DNA from: Clostridia bacterium
GTDB lineage: Bacteria; Bacillota; Clostridia; Oscillospirales; Acutalibacteraceae
Assembly (NCBI GenBank): GCA_017409265.1
Contig: JAFQSY010000002.1
Span: 54,060 to 118,059, forward strand
Reading direction: 5' to 3'
Length of the DNA: 64,000 nt
Made by a program: the position numbers and the translations under genes. This document shows positions 16,998 to 25,791 of this stretch, piece after piece. A model generated the notes under the pieces. That model had not been told where the DNA came from and searched no databases. It saw only the letters and a program-made list of their open reading frames with translations. Numbering within the stretch: the stretch's first letter is position 1; every line of letters starts with the position of its first letter.

Positions 16998-18359
16998 TTA
17001 CATTCCGAACTGTGAAGGGTCAAAGCCCTTGGGCAGGTTCAAACGCTGCTTTCTGCGGCGCTTACCGCCCTTTTTGCCGCCGAACTGCTTGAACATTTTC
17101 TGCATCTGCCTGAACTGCGAAAGAAGTCTGTTGACCTCTTCAATAGGCTGACCGCAACCGGCTGCGATTCTCTTCTTTCGAGAGGGATTGATAATATCGG
17201 GGTTGGCGCGTTCTTTTTCCGTCATGGAGTAGATGATAGCCTTCATGCGGTCAAATTTGCGCTCATCAACCTCAATGTCCTTTGCTTTGTTGCCGATTCC
17301 GGGAATCATTGCAAGAATATCCTGAAGTGAGCCCATTTTGTGAATCTGGTCAAACTGGTCAAGTAAATCGTTAAGGTCGAATTTGTTTTGCATGAGCTTT
17401 TTCTCAAGTTCTTCCGCCTTCTTTTCGTCGATAGCCATTTCAGCTTTTTCGATAAGTGAAAGAACGTCGCCCATGCCGAGGATTCTTGATGCCATTCTGT
17501 CGGGGTGGAAAACATCAAGATTATCGAGTTTTTCACCTGTACCGACAAACTTGATGGGTTTGCCTGTTACGGCTCTTGCTGAAAGAGCAGCACCGCCTCG
17601 GGTGTCACCGTCAAGCTTTGTGAGAATAAGTCCGTCAATGCCGAGTGCCTCATCGAATGATGATGCAACGTTGACAGCATCCTGACCTGTCATTGAGTCA
17701 ACAACGAGAAGAATTTCATGGGGCTTTGCTTCTGCCTTGACAGCCTTAAGCTCGTTCATGAGTTCTTCGTCTATATGGAGTCGGCCTGCCGTATCAAGAA
17801 TGACATAGTCATAGCCGTGGTCCTTTGAGTAAGAGATTGCTTCCTTTGCAATCTGAACGGGATTAGTCTGACCCATTTCAAAAACAGGAGCGCCGACCTG
17901 CTCGCCGACAACCTGGAGCTGTTTTATAGCTGCAGGACGGTAAATGTCACACGCGACGAGGAGGGGACGGTGATTTTCGTTTTTGAGCTTGAGGGCAAGC
18001 TTAGCGCAGTGGGTGGTTTTACCCGAGCCCTGAAGTCCGCACATGAGAATAACTGTTGGCGGATGGCTTGCATATGCAAGGCGGCTTTGGGTTCCGCCCA
18101 TGAGGCTGACCAGCTCTTCCTTGACGATTTTAATAACCATCTGGGAGGGTGTAAGGCTTTCCATAACCTTTTCGCCGATTGCTTTTTCGGTTACGGTATT
18201 TGTGAAATCCTTGGCAACTTTATAGTTAACGTCCGCTTCAAGCAGAGCCATGCGGACCTCACGCATTGCGCTGCGGACATCAGCTTCGGTAAGGCTGCCC
18301 TTGCTGCGCAGATTTTTAAACGCAGATTCGAGTCTGTCAGAAAGACCTTCAAATGCCAA
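16998..18359 (-). CDS. ffh: signal recognition particle GTPase Ffh
   Basis: Ffh binds signal sequences and SRP RNA and brings ribosomes to the membrane receptor FtsY. The 453-residue protein has the N domain, the G domain with G1 GLQGSGKTT (about 108-116), [10 protein letters not shown] and T-K-L-D-G-D, and a methionine-rich M domain ending [17 protein letters not shown] at 18359 is preferred: AGAGGTG lies 6 bp upstream and relatives begin MAFEGLS. A GTG 9 bp further upstream is in frame but would overlap that ribosome binding site. It follows ylxM by 39 bp, the standard pairing. Confidence 0.97.
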   Translation of the reverse strand: MAFEGLSDRLESAFKNLRSKGSLTEADVRSAMREVRMALLEADVNYKVAKDFTNTVTEKAIGEKVMESLTPSQMVIKIVKEELVSLMGGTQSRLAYASHPPTVILMCGLQGSGKTTHCAKLALKLKNENHRPLLVACDIYRPAAIKQLQVVGEQVGAPVFEMGQTNPVQIAKEAISYSKDHGYDYVILDTAGRLHIDEELMNELKAVKAEAKPHEILLVVDSMTGQDAVNVASSFDEALGIDGLILTKLDGDTRGGAALSARAVTGKPIKFVGTGEKLDNLDVFHPDRMASRILGMGDVLSLIEKAEMAIDEKKAEELEKKLMQNKFDLNDLLDQFDQIHKMGSLQDILAMIPGIGNKAKDIEVDERKFDRMKAIIYSMTEKERANPDIINPSRKKRIAAGCGQPIEEVNRLLSQFRQMQKMFKQFGGKKGGKRRRKQRLNLPKGFDPSQFGM

Positions 18360-18398
18360 TTGTTTCACCTCTTATACTATAATATAAATGTATGTATA

Positions 18399-18764
18399 TC
18401 AGCTTTCGAGAAGCGCCATTGCAGCGGCTTTGATGCGTACGCTGTAATCGTTGATTTCTTTTGAAATGCTGTGTCGCAGATTATATTCTGAAATCTGGTT
18501 TGAATATTCGATAATATCATTAAGGCTGCGGCGCATATCATCAAAGCGCTTTGCAACGCCCAGACGGTTTTCCATTTCGAGAAGCTGGGTTTCCGCACGC
18601 TTGATTGCGTCACGCACGCCCTGACGGGTTATGCCTTCATTTTCTGCAATTTCGGAGAGGGAAAGGTCGTCATTATAATAATATTCCAAAAAATCACGTT
18701 GTTTTGCAGTGAGCATTTCACCGTAAAAATCAATGAGCACTGCCATTTCATAATTCTTTGCCAA
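18399..18764 (-). CDS. ylxM: putative helix-turn-helix protein YlxM
   Basis: A 121-residue UPF0122 family protein. The N-terminal half is a sigma-region-4-like helix-turn-helix with L-T-A-K-Q-R-D-F-L-E-Y-Y-Y-N-D-D-L-S-L-S-E-I-A and G-I-T-R-Q-G-V-R-D-A-I-K-R-A. YlxM is always next to ffh and in streptococci binds the SRP RNA/Ffh/FtsY system. The start codon is TTG, with AAAGGAGGG upstream; the next ATG (codon 7) lacks such a site. It is the first gene of the operon and has a long leader. Confidence 0.93.
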   Translation of the reverse strand: MAKNYEMAVLIDFYGEMLTAKQRDFLEYYYNDDLSLSEIAENEGITRQGVRDAIKRAETQLLEMENRLGVAKRFDDMRRSLNDIIEYSNQISEYNLRHSISKEINDYSVRIKAAAMALLES

Positions 18765-18816
18765 TTTTGTGACCCTCCTTTCTCTGGAATCAGATGATAT
18801 TTTTGTACATCAAGGC

Positions 18817-18857
18817 AAAAAAGAAGAATCTCCAACGCCGCAGCGTTTGAGAATCTT
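18817..18857 (-). terminator. terminator-like hairpin in the ylxM-ffh leader (candidate attenuator)
   Basis: On the minus strand a 15-bp stem with two mismatches (18843-18857 pairs with 18824-18838, 4-nt loop) is followed at once by a pyrimidine run with six T (18817-18823). It lies downstream of the promoter at 18907-18935 and upstream of the ylxM start, so it is inside the leader, not at the end of mutS2. Confidence 0.6.
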
Positions 18858-18873
18858 AACGCCGAAAATGCAA

Positions 18874-18903
18874 GACCTGTAAAGCAAATACGCTTTACAG
18901 GTC
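18874..18903 (-). other. perfect 12-bp hairpin at the predicted 5' end of the ylxM-ffh transcript
   Basis: GACCTGTAAAGC (18874-18885) and its exact complement (18892-18903) around 6 nt. The predicted start site, about 7 nt after the -10 box, falls within its first arm, so most of the stem would cap the RNA. No T run follows on either strand, so it is not a normal terminator. Confidence 0.6.
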
Positions 18904-18906
18904 GTT

Positions 18907-18935
18907 ATTATACTAAAAATAAATGCAGATGTCAA
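18907..18935 (-). promoter_or_regulatory. consensus SigA promoter of the ylxM-ffh-rpsP-khpA-rimM-trmD operon
   Basis: On the minus strand TTGACA (18930-18935) and TATAAT (18907-18912) are both perfect, with a 17-bp spacer, about 143 bp before the ylxM start codon. Confidence 0.9.
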
Positions 18936-19134
18936 GTGTTATTTTTGCCCGATTTTCACGGGTTTTTCACCTTTTTCTCACATTTCTGTAAAAAAGATGT
19001 GGAAAAGAGCACAGATTGTGGACAAAAACCGGGTCGGACACAAGATGTATCCACATTTTCACTTTCATAAAGTGGAAAACTTTTTTACACGCATCCGGCG
19101 TTCAGTTCTTGTAAAGGCGCACACCTTTACGAAA
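18936..19134. other. intergenic region with a cluster of DnaA-box-like 9-mers
   Basis: Non-coding stretch between the mutS2 stop and the ylxM promoter. Three 9-mers match TTATCCACA at 8 of 9 positions: 18998-19006 and 19017-19025 (minus orientation) and 19047-19055 (plus orientation); a fourth at 19071-19079 matches 7 of 9. A 7-bp hairpin (19111-19117 with 19124-19130) lies 5 bp after the mutS2 stop codon but has no T tract. No conserved gene is visible. Confidence 0.5.
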
Positions 19135-21528
19135 TCACTTCAATGTGACGATTGTGACACCGTCTTCACCCTCGCCGTAAACACCCAGACGGCTTGTTTT
19201 GACATATGGTGAGGCTTTGAGATATCGGGTGACTGCCGTGCGGAGTGCACCGGTGCCTTTTCCGTGAACGATTGTAAACTCATTAAGCCCTGTGCGCAGA
19301 CCCATGTCAATGAATCTGTCAAGCTCAATCAGGCAGTCATCAACGGTCATGCCTCTCAAATCAAGCCTTGTTGATGCCGCCATGTTAAGTCTGCTGTCGC
19401 CCTGAAGTCTTGCGGTTGATTTGTTTTCCTTTTTCTTCGGAGCATTCTCGCAAAGTCTGAGATTTGCAAGCTTGACTCTTGTTTTTATTGAGCCCGCCTG
19501 TACTTCAACGTTTCCGTTTTTATCAGCAGGGGAGAGAACTTTTGCTGTTTTACCTATATCACGGATAATGACGGTATCACCCGTAACAAGCGGACGCGGA
19601 AGAACATATTCCTTATCGTCATCCTCAATTCCGATAATCGGATCGGCTGCGGAATCAATGGATTCAATACCTTTTTTAACAAGCGATTTTGCACGTCTTG
19701 CAAGCTCCGCGGCATCCTTTGTTTTCTGTTGCTCCTTTTTGAGCTTTTCAAGCTCCTGCATAAGACTGTATGCCTCTCGCTTTGCACTTTCAACAACCTT
19801 TAATGCCTGCGACCTTGCCTTTTCAAGCTCTTTTTCACGAAGCTGTGATATTTCTTCACGGAGCTTTTCAGCATCTGCTTTTTCTTTATCTGCTTTATCC
19901 GAAAGCTGCTTTGCACGGTCATATTCATCTTCCATGCGGCGTCTTGTTTCTTCAAGTTTGTCAACAACATTCTCAAATGCTTTGTTTTCGCTTGAAACAA
20001 GCTCCGTTGCTCTGTTGATGACGGACATATCAAGCCCGAGCTTTTCGCTGATTGCAAGTGCGTTTGACTTTCCCGGAACGCCTATAAGCAAGCGGTAGGT
20101 GGGTCGCAGAGTCGCAACGTCAAATTCACAGCAGCCGTTTTCAACTCTCGGAGTTTCAAGCGCATACGCTTTAAGCTCGGCATAGTGAGTTGTTGCGGCG
20201 ATTTTTGCCCCTTTAAAATGGAGCGATTCAAGAATTGAAATTGCAAGTGCAGCGCCTTCAACGGGGTCTGTACCGGCACCAAGCTCGTCAATAAGGACAA
20301 GGCTTTTTTCATCGGCCTCATTAAAAATGCTGATGATGTTAGTCATATGAGCCGAGAATGTAGAAAGCGACTGTTCAATCGACTGCTCGTCGCCGATATC
20401 CGAAAGAATTTTATCGAATACAGAAATCTCACTTCTGTCACCTGCGGGAATCATCATTCCGCACATTGCCATCATTGACAGAAGACCGAGCGTTTTGATT
20501 GAAACGGTTTTACCGCCTGTGTTAGGACCTGTGATAACAAGTGTGTCAAAATCCTTGCCGAGCATGATATCAACGGGAACAACCTTTTTGGGGTCGATAA
20601 GCGGGTGCCTTGCCGCACGCAGATTTACAATCCCTTTGTCATTGAGAATAGGGGGAGCGGCCTTGATTTTATATGCATACTGTGCTTTGGCAAAAATCAG
20701 ATTGAGTTCAAGTGCACACTCGTAGCTGTTTTTTATGCTCTGCGCAAAATCTCCTGCCGATGCGGAAAGTTCAGCAAGAATACGCTCGATTTCCTCACGC
20801 TCTTTTGTCTGAAGAACACGGATTTCGTTGTTTGCCTCAACAACAGCCATCGGTTCGATGAAAACGGTTGCGCCGCTTGCCGAGGTGTCGTGAACAAGAC
20901 CTGCAATTTCGTTGCGGTGCTCGCTTTTGACGGGGACAACATATCTTCCGTTTCTCTGTGTGATAATATTTTCCTGAAGGTATTTTGAATGTACCTGAGA
21001 ACGGGAGAATTTTTCAAGCTGCTCTCTGACCTTTGCTTCCTGACGGCGGATTTTGCGCCTTATTTCGGCAAGGGTGGGTGAAGCGTTGTCGGAAATTTCT
21101 TCTTCCGAAATAATAGCGTTGAAAATTGCGGTTTCGAGAAATTTGTTTGGTGAAAGTGCGCTGAAAAGAGGGTCAAGCACGCTTTGAACGCCTGCGTTTG
21201 ATGCCCTCCATTGCGAAAGAGTTCTGATAACTCTCAAGACTCCGCCGATATCAAGCAGTTCGCGTGTGTTGAGCACGCTTCCTGCGTTTGCACGGCTGAG
21301 TGCATTATTAACATTTTTAAGACCGCCGAAGGAAGGTCCGCCGAAGCGGGCAAGAAGCATGTGAGCATCTGCGGTCTGATTAAGCAAAGCCTTTGCAAGC
21401 TCAAGGTTGCTTTCGGGCTTGAGATGCAGGGCATTATAGCGTGCATCGTCACAGCTTGTAAACTCTGCAAGCCGTTCAAGCACCTTGTCAAATTCAATGG
21501 ACTTTGCGTGTTTATCGAATAAATTCAT
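19135..21528 (-). CDS. mutS2: endonuclease MutS2
   Basis: A 797-residue MutS paralogue acting in ribosome rescue and suppression of recombination rather than mismatch repair. The N-terminal core and clamp are followed by the ABC-type ATPase: Walker A GPNTGGKT (334-341), L-S-T-F-S-A-H-M, Walker B L-V-L-I-D-E-L-G-A-G-T-D-P and T-T-H-Y-A-E-L-K. A long charged coiled coil (about 510-640) leads to the C-terminal Smr nuclease domain with L-D-L-R-G-M and H-G-K-G-T-G-A-L-R. The length is normal. It is the last gene of the minus-strand unit that starts with the FHA gene. Confidence 0.97.
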   Translation of the reverse strand: MNLFDKHAKSIEFDKVLERLAEFTSCDDARYNALHLKPESNLELAKALLNQTADAHMLLARFGGPSFGGLKNVNNALSRANAGSVLNTRELLDIGGVLRVIRTLSQWRASNAGVQSVLDPLFSALSPNKFLETAIFNAIISEEEISDNASPTLAEIRRKIRRQEAKVREQLEKFSRSQVHSKYLQENIITQRNGRYVVPVKSEHRNEIAGLVHDTSASGATVFIEPMAVVEANNEIRVLQTKEREEIERILAELSASAGDFAQSIKNSYECALELNLIFAKAQYAYKIKAAPPILNDKGIVNLRAARHPLIDPKKVVPVDIMLGKDFDTLVITGPNTGGKTVSIKTLGLLSMMAMCGMMIPAGDRSEISVFDKILSDIGDEQSIEQSLSTFSAHMTNIISIFNEADEKSLVLIDELGAGTDPVEGAALAISILESLHFKGAKIAATTHYAELKAYALETPRVENGCCEFDVATLRPTYRLLIGVPGKSNALAISEKLGLDMSVINRATELVSSENKAFENVVDKLEETRRRMEDEYDRAKQLSDKADKEKADAEKLREEISQLREKELEKARSQALKVVESAKREAYSLMQELEKLKKEQQKTKDAAELARRAKSLVKKGIESIDSAADPIIGIEDDDKEYVLPRPLVTGDTVIIRDIGKTAKVLSPADKNGNVEVQAGSIKTRVKLANLRLCENAPKKKENKSTARLQGDSRLNMAASTRLDLRGMTVDDCLIELDRFIDMGLRTGLNEFTIVHGKGTGALRTAVTRYLKASPYVKTSRLGVYGEGEDGVTIVTLK

Positions 21529-21550
21529 AATAAATCTCCTGTGAGAGCTT

Positions 21551-22450
21551 TTATTCTTCCTCGGTTGTTCCTTCTGTTGCCTCTTCGGTTATGATTTCAC
21601 CGTTTTCGTCTGTGAGAGGTTCGGTTGTTATAACTTCGCCGTTTTCATCTGTCAAGGGTTCTTCGGCAATTATCTCACCGTTTTCGTCTGTTGCGGGAAC
21701 GGTTGAAGTAACAGTCTGTGTTTCCGTTACGGTAACAGGTTCGGTTTCTTCTCTGCGCTGGGTAGTGCCGATAACCTCCTGAATATCCGTTGACTGAATT
21801 GATGAAACATACATCATTCCGCCGCTGCGTTCACGAAGGGTTATTTTCATGAATTTATCGGGTTCGGGAGCGGTGTATTCTCCGTCGTCAATCTGTACCC
21901 ATGCTTTGTTGCCGATGTAGCCCACGCTCAAAATGAGTGAGCTTCCCTGCTTTTCGATATCATAAACCTTGGGAGTATATGCGGATTCAATGCCCGTGAT
22001 GGGAAGAATATAGCTTTTTAATGCTGCGTCATATGTTATATCGTATTCACTCATGTCAATCGAGGAGTGCACGGATGCAATGTCGATTTCCGTTCCGAAA
22101 AGGCTGACGAAATACTGCTCGATATCTGCCTGAGGAACAACGATTCCGAAATTCTCGCCCTCGGAATAGGGGTATTTATCAGCGCCCTCTTCGCTCATGA
22201 GCAATGCCCAGACTGCGCTGTTGAGGAGCTGAGAAACGTCTGCCTGCGTGAGGTCGTCAAACGGGTCGGGGTCAAACATGACCACGGGTGCCAGCATTTC
22301 CTCATATTCTTTCTTTTCTGCTGTTTTATTGGTCAGACTGCGGACAGAATCAACCGAAAAGTTGATGACGGTAATAAGCCCGACAACCGCAAGAATGATT
22401 GCGATAATACCAATCGGAAAAGCAAGTTTATTTTTCTTTTTTGCTGCCAT
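21551..22450 (-). CDS. unknown single-pass membrane protein with a repetitive acidic tail
   Basis: A 299-residue protein I do not recognise. After a Lys-rich start, one membrane segment (about residues 9-32) is followed by an outside domain of about 200 residues, in which F-G-I-V-V-P-Q-A-D-I-E-Q-Y and Y-D-I-T-Y-D-A-A-L-K-S-Y stand out. From about residue 230 it is low-complexity Thr/Glu, ending in three to four copies of a 13-residue unit (x-T-D-E-N-G-E-I-I-x-E-E-P-L type) encoded by a 39-bp DNA repeat. It sits between proA and mutS2 with small gaps. ATG at 22450 is preferred over TTG at 22456, with AGGAG 9 bp upstream. Confidence 0.8.
   Translation of the reverse strand: MAAKKKNKLAFPIGIIAIILAVVGLITVINFSVDSVRSLTNKTAEKKEYEEMLAPVVMFDPDPFDDLTQADVSQLLNSAVWALLMSEEGADKYPYSEGENFGIVVPQADIEQYFVSLFGTEIDIASVHSSIDMSEYDITYDAALKSYILPITGIESAYTPKVYDIEKQGSSLILSVGYIGNKAWVQIDDGEYTAPEPDKFMKITLRERSGGMMYVSSIQSTDIQEVIGTTQRREETEPVTVTETQTVTSTVPATDENGEIIAEEPLTDENGEVITTEPLTDENGEIITEEATEGTTEEE
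21570..21700 (-). repeat. 39-bp in-frame tandem repeat in the membrane protein gene
   Basis: Three near-identical 39-bp units encode T-D-E-N-G-E-[IV]-I-x-x-E-P-L. Copies differ mostly at third codon positions, indicating they are not very recent or are under selection. Repeat number may vary between strains. Confidence 0.75.
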
Positions 22451-22473
22451 TTTCAAAATCTCCTGCCGTTATT

Positions 22474-23718
22474 TTATCTTATCTGTCCGTTGCCGCTGAT
22501 AACATATTTTGAGCTTACCATGTGAGCAACGCCGAGAGGGCCTCTTGCATGAAGCTTTTGGGTTGAAATGCCGATTTCGGCGCCAAATCCGAACTCTCCG
22601 CCGTCGGTAAAGCGTGTTGATGCATTGACATAAACAGCTGCAGCATCAACCTCTGCCTTGAATTTTTCGGCGGCGGCATAGCTGTCGGTGATTATCGCTT
22701 CACTGTGTCCCGTGCCGTATTTTGCAATGTGGGCGATTGCATCGTCAATATCCGTAACGGTTTTAATGCTGATGATATAGTCGAGATATTCTGTGTCAAA
22801 ATCTTCTTCGGTTGCGGGAACTGCATAGGGGAGGATTTCGCATACAGCTTCGTCGCCTCTGATTTCAACATTCTTTTCTTTGAGCGCTTCTCCGATAACA
22901 AGAAGGGCGTCCTCTGCGATATCCTTGTGGATAAGCAGACTTTCGCATGCGTTGCATACCGAAACACGTGATGCCTTTGCATTTGCAACGATTTTTGCCG
23001 CCATTTCAATGTCTGCATCTTTGTCAACATAAACATGGCAGTTGCCGACTCCCGTTTCAATGACAGGAACGGTTGCGTTTTCAACAACGGAGCGAATAAG
23101 TCCTGCGCCGCCTCTGGGAATGAGAAGGTCAACATAGCCGTTAAGCTTCATGAGTTCGGTTGCAGCCTGCCTTGAAATATTGTCAATAAGAATGATGCAA
23201 TCCTCGGGCAGACCCGAATCGGCAAGAGCGTTTCTCATAACAGCGGCAATAGCCTTGTTTGAGTTTATGGCTTCCTTTCCGCCTTTGAGAATAACTGAAT
23301 TGCCTGCCTTGAGGCAGATTGCTGCCGCATCTGCGGTAACGTTGGGTCTTGCTTCAAAGATAACGGCTATTACGCCTATGGGAACGGAAACCTTTTCAAT
23401 TTTAAGTCCGTTGGGTCTTGTTTCGCCCCAGAGCACCTTGCCAACAGGGTTTTCACTTGATGCAACCTGACGCAGACCCTGCGCCATGCCTGAAATCCGT
23501 TCATGAGTAAGGGTAAGTCTGTCAATCATTGCCTGCGCCATGTCAGCCTCTGCCGCTGCACGGATATCTTTTGAATTTTCTTCAAGAATGTAGTTTGCAT
23601 TTTTTTCAAGCGCCGTGGCAATTGCATTGAGTGCGCCGTCGATAACTGCGCCGCCTGCCTTTGAAAGCAATCTTTGAGCCTGCTTTGAGCGAGCTCCTAT
23701 ATTAATCATATCACTCAT
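22474..23718 (-). CDS. proA: gamma-glutamyl phosphate reductase
   Basis: ProA reduces gamma-glutamyl phosphate with NADPH to glutamate semialdehyde, the second proline-synthesis step. The 414-residue protein has the aldehyde dehydrogenase fold with P-I-G-V-I-A-V-I-F-E-A-R-P-N-V-T-A-D, L-K-G-G-K-E-A, the catalytic cysteine in V-C-N-A-C-E-S-L-L, and the C-terminal F-G-A-E-I-G-I-S-T-Q-K-L-H-A-R-G-P. The start overlaps the proB stop by 8 bp (ATGAGTGA), so the two enzymes are translationally coupled, as suits an unstable shared intermediate. Confidence 0.97.
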   Translation of the reverse strand: MSDMINIGARSKQAQRLLSKAGGAVIDGALNAIATALEKNANYILEENSKDIRAAAEADMAQAMIDRLTLTHERISGMAQGLRQVASSENPVGKVLWGETRPNGLKIEKVSVPIGVIAVIFEARPNVTADAAAICLKAGNSVILKGGKEAINSNKAIAAVMRNALADSGLPEDCIILIDNISRQAATELMKLNGYVDLLIPRGGAGLIRSVVENATVPVIETGVGNCHVYVDKDADIEMAAKIVANAKASRVSVCNACESLLIHKDIAEDALLVIGEALKEKNVEIRGDEAVCEILPYAVPATEEDFDTEYLDYIISIKTVTDIDDAIAHIAKYGTGHSEAIITDSYAAAEKFKAEVDAAAVYVNASTRFTDGGEFGFGAEIGISTQKLHARGPLGVAHMVSSKYVISGNGQIR

Positions 23719-24514
23719 TGTTTTTTCCTCCGTGTGCCTTGAAAAGAGTGCCTATCTGTCTGCCGTCGATGAGTTTATAAATGTCCTCGGGGTCGTTGCC
23801 GTTCATAACAACTGTATCAATTCCTGCATCGGTTGCAATCTGGGCTGCGTGAAGTTTTGTTATCATGCCGCCTGTGCCGCGGTTTGTTCCGCTGCCGCCT
23901 GCAAGTGCAAGAATATCGTCGTTGATTTCATCAACACAATGGATAAGCACGGCATTTTCATCTTCTCTGGGGTTTGCGCTGAAAAGACCGTCAATATCTG
24001 TCAATATTATAAGAGTATCAGCATCAACGATTTTCGCAACATGGGCTGAAAGGCTGTCGTTATCTCCGAAAACAATTTCTTCAACCGCAACGCTGTCATT
24101 TTCGTTTACAACGGGAATTGCACCGTATTCAAAAAGCTTCATGAATGTGTTATGAAGATTTGTATGTCTTTCTTCATTCTCAAAGTCCCCCTTTGTTACG
24201 AGAAGCTGACCTGTTATGTTACCGTATTCGCCGAAAAATTTATCGTAAAGAAACATCAGTTCACACTGACCGACTGTTGCGGCGGCCTGTCTGCCCGGAG
24301 TATCGTGGGGCCTTTCTTTAAGCCCGAGCTTGCCGACTCCGACACCGATTGCACCCGATGTGACAAGAACAATTTCTCTGCCACCGTTTTTGAGGTCACT
24401 CAGAACCTGTGCGAGCTTTGAAAGACGGCGAATGTTTATTTTTCCCGTATCATAAGTGAGGGTCGATGTGCCGACCTTTATCACAAGTCTGTTTGCTTCC
24501 TTTTTGTTAATCAT
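23711..24514 (-). CDS. proB: glutamate 5-kinase (short form, no PUA domain)
   Basis: ProB phosphorylates glutamate as the first committed proline-synthesis step. At 267 residues it contains only the amino-acid-kinase domain: V-I-K-V-G-T-S-T-L-T, V-T-S-G-A-I-G-V-G, E-N-D-S-V, L-T-D-I-D-G-L-F and G-T-G-G-M-I-T-K. The C-terminal PUA domain of the E. coli type (about 367 residues) is absent, a common Firmicutes form. The active-site motifs are intact. No proC lies in the window. The start lies 2 bp after the M16 stop. Confidence 0.96.
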   Translation of the reverse strand: MINKKEANRLVIKVGTSTLTYDTGKINIRRLSKLAQVLSDLKNGGREIVLVTSGAIGVGVGKLGLKERPHDTPGRQAAATVGQCELMFLYDKFFGEYGNITGQLLVTKGDFENEERHTNLHNTFMKLFEYGAIPVVNENDSVAVEEIVFGDNDSLSAHVAKIVDADTLIILTDIDGLFSANPREDENAVLIHCVDEINDDILALAGGSGTNRGTGGMITKLHAAQIATDAGIDTVVMNGNDPEDIYKLIDGRQIGTLFKAHGGKNNE

Positions 24515-24516
24515 GC

Positions 24517-25788
24517 TTATACTTCTTTCTGTGTTAAAAACTTTTTATATTCATCTGCGCTGTGAGTCCTACCGACAGCGCAAAGAGAGATTTTTTTCAA
24601 ATCAAGTATTTTTTCTGCGCAGCTGCGGATCTGGTCAGCCGTTATGCTGCGAAGGCTTTTTATTTTGTCATCATCACTTTCAAGGCAGCCGTAATTGAAA
24701 ATGGCTCTTGCATTTCTTGATGCTCTTGCCGAAACATTTTCACTGCCCATAACGAAGCTTGAAACAATATGTTCCTTTGCAACCGCAACGTCTTTTTCCG
24801 TTACGATATTCGGGAAATCGGATATGATTTTAATTGTTTGTGCCAATGCTTTTTCTTCCGAATCATATCCAAGACCCATATCAATCATGAGAACGCCCGT
24901 ATTATAATGGCATATGTTTGAACAGTCAACGGAATAAACAAGCCCGAGCTTTTCACGGAGAGTTTGGAAAAGCTTTGATGAAGAGCCGCCCGAAAGAATT
25001 GCAGAAACAAAATCCGCAGTTCTGCATTCCGTTTTATCCGTAAACGACAGCCCCTCAAAGCCGAGAATCAGCTGATTCTGAAAAAAATCCTTTTCAACCG
25101 TAACAATCTGTGGCTTATAAACGGCTGTCGGATGAATGGTTTCAAAGCCTGTATATTTAAGAGAACCGAAATATTTTTCGCATATTCCAATAACGGTTTC
25201 TTCGTTGAAGTTGCCAGAAAAGCTGATTATCATTCTTTCGGGAACATAAAACTTTTTCATGTGAGAAACAAGTTTTTCTCTTGTTATGTTTTCAACGGTT
25301 TCGACCGTTCCGAGAATGTTGCTTGCAAGCATGCTGCCCTTCCACACATTCTCATAAAATGTGTCAAGACAAAGGTCCTCGGGGCTGTCCTGATACATAG
25401 CGATTTCTTCTTTGATAACGCCTTTTTCAAGTTCAATATCCTCTTCACAGAGCTTTGATGAGGTGAGAATATCACAAATAATGTCAAGAGCCTTTGGCGT
25501 ATGCTCTGTTAAAGTATGTGCATAAAAATAGGTCAGAGTAGAGGTAGTGTAAGCATTGACTCTGCCGCCGATTTCGTCCATTTCAACCGCAAGGTCGAGT
25601 GCACTTCTTCTTTGAGTGCCTCGGAAAAGCATGTGCTCAATGAAGTGCGAGGTGCCTGCCGTTTCGGGTGTTTCATATCCTGAGCCGCTTGCAACCATGA
25701 TTCCAAAAGCGCATGTACGGAGATTTTCGTTTTTATCAAGGACAATGCGGAGTCCGTTTGGGAAATTTATAATTTTGGTTTTGTTCAT
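24517..25788 (-). CDS. M16 family zinc peptidase (pitrilysin-like)
   Basis: A 423-residue peptidase of the mitochondrial-processing-peptidase-like M16B group. The inverted zinc motif H-F-I-E-H occurs near residue 48, followed by G-G-x-V-N-A-Y-T-T, and the distal glutamate lies in the E-K-G-V-I-K-E-E segment. The second half has the R/Y-type substrate loop L-R-E-K-L-G-L-V-Y-S-V. There is no signal peptide, so it is cytoplasmic. Relatives (YmxG/MlpA type) often lie near polysaccharide or cell-wall genes; here it is linked to FHA and proB. Its substrate is unknown. Confidence 0.94.
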   Translation of the reverse strand: MNKTKIINFPNGLRIVLDKNENLRTCAFGIMVASGSGYETPETAGTSHFIEHMLFRGTQRRSALDLAVEMDEIGGRVNAYTTSTLTYFYAHTLTEHTPKALDIICDILTSSKLCEEDIELEKGVIKEEIAMYQDSPEDLCLDTFYENVWKGSMLASNILGTVETVENITREKLVSHMKKFYVPERMIISFSGNFNEETVIGICEKYFGSLKYTGFETIHPTAVYKPQIVTVEKDFFQNQLILGFEGLSFTDKTECRTADFVSAILSGGSSSKLFQTLREKLGLVYSVDCSNICHYNTGVLMIDMGLGYDSEEKALAQTIKIISDFPNIVTEKDVAVAKEHIVSSFVMGSENVSARASRNARAIFNYGCLESDDDKIKSLRSITADQIRSCAEKILDLKKISLCAVGRTHSADEYKKFLTQKEV

Positions 25789-25791
25789 TTA

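Noticed and set aside
18874-18903. SRP RNA or another small RNA gene next to ffh
   Set aside because: The hairpin lacks the conserved SRP RNA loop and internal bulges and overlaps the promoter start region; a leader hairpin is simpler.
18936-19134. Replication origin
   Set aside because: DnaA-like boxes are present but none is perfect, and dnaA, dnaN, rpmH or parAB genes are absent nearby.
21570-21700. CRISPR-like array
   Set aside because: The 39-bp units are directly joined and keep an open reading frame, so it is a coding repeat.
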